A DNA stretch of 64,000 nucleotides from Tridacna crocea. Taxonomy: Eukaryota; Mollusca; Bivalvia; Cardiida; Cardiidae. This document shows, piece after piece, positions 60,678-64,000 of the stretch. The stretch covers positions 16,873,290 through 16,937,289 of the forward strand of contig OX031061.1 in assembly GCA_943736015.1 (NCBI GenBank), in the 5' to 3' direction. The position numbers and the translations under genes are program-made. Within the stretch, counting starts at the first letter, position 1, and each line of letters opens with the position of its first letter. The notes below the pieces were generated by a model. That model worked only from the letters and a program-made list of their open reading frames with translations, ran no database searches and was not told the DNA's origin.

Positions 60678-62757
60678 TTACGATTTTATATGCAGCACGT
60701 AACAGTCACGTACGGGTGAGATGCTCATCGTAACCAAATCAATGGCCCTAGTGAGAGAAAAAGAAAAAAGAAAAATCCCTATAATTGACTTAAGCAGCAG
60801 TTGTCGTCTGCTATAAAATATTCCGAAAGCCGATTTTTCATGTTTTTGCGGATACGTAAGTGGCACCTGCGAGACAATAGACAACCTAAAAGGCTTTGTT
60901 GTCACGGGGATAAAAGATTGCAGAAATAAAAAACAGATATTAGAAATTAAGTTCCCTATATTTGACTTATTAAGCAACAGGTGTCGTCTGCCATGAAATG
61001 TTCCGTAAGTCGATTTTTCGCATTTTCGCGGATACGTAACTGGCACCTATGAGAGGGTAGTCAACGTAAATGGATTTGTCATCACGGTATAAAGAGATTG
61101 GAGAAAAAAATATAAACTTAAATATTTAGTTCCTTTTGTTTGATTTATGCAATAAGAAGCAGTTGCTACTGAAAGAGCCTTCAGTCTTTTTTTAGCCACT
61201 TGTCGCATTATTTTCTGGGGTTTTCGCATGAGCGTAACTGGCACGTATGAGACGGAAGTCAACGTAACTGGGTTTCTTGTTGCGGTTCTAAGAGATTAGA
61301 AAAATTACACTTCAATTGCCTTTGTTTGATATATGAGAGTTTTCAGTCTTTTTTTAGCCACTTGTCGCATTAATTTCTGAGGTTTTCGCATGAGCGTAAC
61401 TGGCACATAGTCAACGTAACTGGGTTTCTTGTCGCGGTTTGAAGAGATTACAAAAATTACACTTCAGTTGCTTTTGTTTGATATATGCAATAGGAAGCAA
61501 CTGAAAGAGTTTTCAGTCTTTTTTTAGCCACTTGTCACATTAATTTCTGGGCGGGTTTTTTTTACACTGTACATTGATCACTTTGGCTTATTGAAAGTTT
61601 CAATGTGCAGCATTTATTGTGGGCTGAGTTAGAAAAGCAAATCCAGTTAAGGGCTGGGGGGGGGGCTGGGTGCATCGAGGGTTAAAGGGAAGTAATTCTT
61701 GCATTAATTTCTGGGCGTTTTTTTTTAAAACTGTACATTGATCACTTTGGCTTATTGAAAGCTTCAATGTGCAGCATTTATTGTGGGCTGAGTTAGAAAA
61801 GCAAATCCAGTTAAGGGATGGGGAGGGGGTGTGTTGGGTGCATCGAGGGTTAAAGGGAAGTAATTCTTGCATTATTTTCTGGGCGGTTTTATTTTTTTTT
61901 TTTTAACTGTACATTGATCACTTTGGCTTATTGAAAGCTTCAATGTGCAGCATTTATTGTGGGCTGAGTTAGAAAAGAAAATCCAGTAAAGGGCTGGGGA
62001 GGGGGGGGGGCTGGGTGTATCGAGTGTTAAAGGGAAGTAATTCTTTCAAGGGGCTTGAAAAGACCAAAACACGGTCTTCTGCGCCCCTATTTTCAGTGAA
62101 ATCTGGCATGTGTGGATGGTGCAGGCCTGGCAGTTTGCCAAGGACTGCACAGCAGCCTTTAAAGAAGACTTTAAATCCACTTTTATGCCGTTTTTTTCAC
62201 TGTTTTTTATGGATAAATTTTGGCGCCATTTTTGAGCGATTTTGAAGCTCTCTGATTGGCTGTTTAATTTCTTAAGTCTTCTCTGATTGGCTGCTGGTAT
62301 CCATTCTGATTTCCTTAAAGCTTCTCTGATTGGATAGTTATTAACCTTTTACCACACAATGACGCCTTTTAAAGAAGGCTGTTAAAAATAATCTGAGGAA
62401 AGGAGACAATGCAGGTTACCAGCATTTTCTCCTTTTCCCACAATGTTTTCTACCCTATCAAAGAAACAATTGATTTTTAGTTATTCTTACATCTTATTGT
62501 ATCTTTATGGCCTACTTCTAAATTCTTCAAACAAGAACAAGATTTTTTTATTGGAAAAAGTTTCCGCAACAGCAACTGGTTAATTCTGAATTTCTATATA
62601 TTTGCGCAGTGATTAAACATAAAATTGACTTTTGACTCTTGCGGTCGTCAAAATTGGCTCAATGTTTTCGTGACCCTGGTAAGAAAACAGGGAAAATTTT
62701 TGTTTACCTTTCTTTGATTTGTACAACAGGTTGCCTCCGAAAGTGTCAAAGTTGATT
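60678..62757 (+). repeat. Unit 31 (Z type)
   Basis: 2080 bp. Near copy of unit 28, with a private CAGTTGCTTTTG at the r4-r5 boundary. Confidence 0.97.
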
Positions 62758-64000
62758 TTACGATTTTATATGCAGCACGTAACAGTCACGTACGGGTGAG
62801 ATGCTCATCGTAACCAAATCAATGGCCCTAGTGAGAGAAAAAGAAAAAAGAAAAATCCCTATAATTGACTTAAGCAGCAGTTGTCGTCTGCTATAAAATA
62901 TTCCGAAAGTCGATTTTTCATGTTTTTGCGGATACGTAAGTGGCACCTGCGAGACAATAGACAACCTAAAAGGCTTTGTTGTCACGGGGATAAAAGATTG
63001 CAGAAATAAAAAACAGATATTAGAAATTAAGTTCCCTATATTTGACTTATTAAGCAACAGGTGTCGTCTGCCATGAAATGTTCCGTAAGTCGATTTTTCG
63101 CATTTTCGCGGATATGTAACTGGCACCTATGAGACGGTAGTCAACGTAAATGGATTTGTCATCACGGTATAAAGAGATTGGAGAAAAAAATATAAACTTA
63201 AATATTTAGTTCCTTTTGTTTGATTTATGCAATAAGAAGCAGTTGCTACTGAAAGAGCCTTCAGTCTTTTTTTAGCCACTTGTCGCATTATTTTCTGGGG
63301 TTTTCGCATGAGCGTAACTGGCACGTATGAGACGGAAGTCAACGTAACTGGGTTTCTTGTTGCGGTTCGAAGAGACTAGAAAAATTACACTTCAATTGCC
63401 TTTGTTTGATATATGAGAGTTTTCAGTCTTTTTTTAGCCACTTGTCGCATTAATTTCTGAGGTTTTCGCATGAGCGTAACTGGCACATAGTCAACGTAAC
63501 TGGGTTTCTCGTCGCGGTTTGAAGAGATTACAAAAATTACACTTCAGTTGCCTTTGTTTGATATATGCAATAGGAAGCAACTGAAAGAGTTTTCAGTCTT
63601 TTTTTAGCCACTTGTCACATTAATTTCTGGGCGGGTTTTTTTTACACTGTACATTGATCACTTTGGCTTATTGAAAGTTTCAATGTGCAGCATTTATTGT
63701 GGGCTGAGTTAGAAAAGCAAATCCAGTTAAGGGCTGGGGGGGGGCTGGGTGCATCGAGGGTTAAAGGGAAGTAATTCTTGCATTAATTTCTTGGCGTTTT
63801 TTTTTAAAACTGTACATTGATCACTTTGGCTTATTGAAAGCTTCAATGTGCAGCATTTATTGTGGGCTGAGTTAGAAAAGCAAATCCAGTTAAGGGATGG
63901 GGAGGGGGTGTGTTGGGTGCATCGAGGGTTAAAGGGAAGTAATTCTTGCATTAATTTCTGGGCGTTTTTTTTTAAAACTGTACATTGATCACTTTGGCTT
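62758..64000 (+). repeat. Unit 32 (X type, cut by the right window edge)
   Basis: 1243 bp are present: all of module A, B1, B2 and the start of B3. X markers GATATGTAACTGG, GAGACTAG and TTCTCGTCGC are present. Private change ATTTCTTGGCG between B1 and B2. Confidence 0.96.

Larger units (their letters stand above)
1..64000 (+). repeat. 2.08-kb macrosatellite tandem array (whole window)
   Basis: The same sequence returns at 2087, 4170, 6250, 8336, 11697, 13779, 15853, 17901, 19641, 21717, 23797, 25874, 27956, 30036, 31939, 34019, 35923, 38003, 40084, 41986, 44066, 46136, 48218, 50295, 52363, 54446, 56525, 58596, 60678 and 62758. Spacing is mostly 2068-2087 bp. Exceptions are 3361 (two units with a deletion), 2048, 1740 and 1902-1904. 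No unit is inverted and no non-repeat sequence intervenes. Most differences between units are single substitutions and homopolymer lengths, so the array is highly homogenised. Both window edges cut through a unit. Unit boundaries used here start at the base before TTACGATTTTATATGC and are arbitrary. Confidence 0.98.
41986..64000 (+). repeat. Array domain 3: trimeric higher-order repeat Z-X-Y, period about 6.23 kb
   Basis: Units 22-32 follow the order Z X Y Z X Y Z X Y Z X. X units (44066, 50295, 56525, 62758) have GATATGTAACTGG, GAGACTAG, TTCTCGTCGC and a short T8-9 run before B3. Y units (46136, 52363, 58596) have a GAGGGGGGGGACTGG tract in B1. Z units (41986, 48218, 54446, 60678) have a GGTTTTATT-interrupted T run before B3 and ATATATTTGCGCAGTG in module C. 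Periods are 6229, 6230 and 6233 bp for X; 6227 and 6233 for Y; 6232, 6228 and 6232 for Z. Confidence 0.93.

Noticed and set aside
1..64000. CRISPR array, rDNA, 5S or snRNA gene cluster
   Set aside because: Repeat lengths and the absence of alternating spacers exclude CRISPR. No 5S, large rRNA or snRNA core motifs were recognised in the 2.08-kb unit.
1..64000. LTR retroelement or endogenous virus
   Set aside because: CCAAT boxes, a TATA-like site and AATAAA occur together, as in an LTR, but there are no TG...CA ends, primer-binding site, polypurine tract next to an LTR, or gag/pol-like frames.
41986..64000. Assembly artefact as the cause of the 6.23-kb repetition
   Set aside because: Each trimer has private substitutions or indels (for example CTTATTGCATC in unit 29, a T insertion in unit 27, GTTGCTTTTG in unit 31), so the blocks are not simple duplicates of one sequence. 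Not excluded entirely without reads.

Overview
The whole 64,000-base window is one uninterrupted head-to-tail tandem array of a unit of about 2.08 kb. It holds 31 complete or internally deleted units and one partial unit (32 in all). All are in the same orientation and the array runs off both ends of the window. No conventional protein-coding gene, rRNA, tRNA, CRISPR array or intact transposon can be supported. The size of the array, the higher-order repeats, the poly(T)/poly(G) tracts and the clustered CCAAT-box motifs point to a eukaryotic, probably animal, macrosatellite. The sequence alone does not identify the species.

Each unit has three modules, described in full on the unit at 2087-4169. 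Module A (about 890 bp) is itself a series of diverged 150-186 bp subrepeats. They are most alike on the right (r3, r4, r5) and fade on the left into barely recognisable copies inside the end of the previous unit. Module B is one to three copies of a 139-177 bp subrepeat. Each copy carries a G-rich tract and, read on the minus strand, an AATAAA hexamer followed by a poly(A) run. Module C (about 710 bp) is the least repetitive part. It holds several hairpins and, on the minus strand, a promoter-like block: three CCAAT boxes, an E2F-like TTTTGGCGCC site and a TATA-like CATAAAAG. On the minus strand C therefore looks like a promoter and B like a polyadenylated 3' end, with A downstream.

The array falls into three domains. 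Domain 1 (1 to about 10128, units 1-5) has full-length units without obvious higher-order order and ends at a deletion junction of about 0.8 kb. Domain 2 (about 10129-41985, units 6-21) is marked by an AAATTTAAAT variant in most units, by B-module deletions, by a 134-bp tandem duplication in unit 9, and by a higher-order repeat of about 10.05 kb built partly from 3.98 kb dimers. Domain 3 (41986-64000, units 22-32) is a regular trimeric higher-order repeat, Z-X-Y, with a period of about 6.23 kb. Unit 25 is a mosaic that carries domain 2 markers inside domain 3.

The observation most worth following is the repeated minus-strand promoter and poly(A) layout. It suggests either a satellite built from a retroposed or captured transcription unit, or an array that is transcribed, possibly in a cell-cycle-dependent way. 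No expression evidence is available here.
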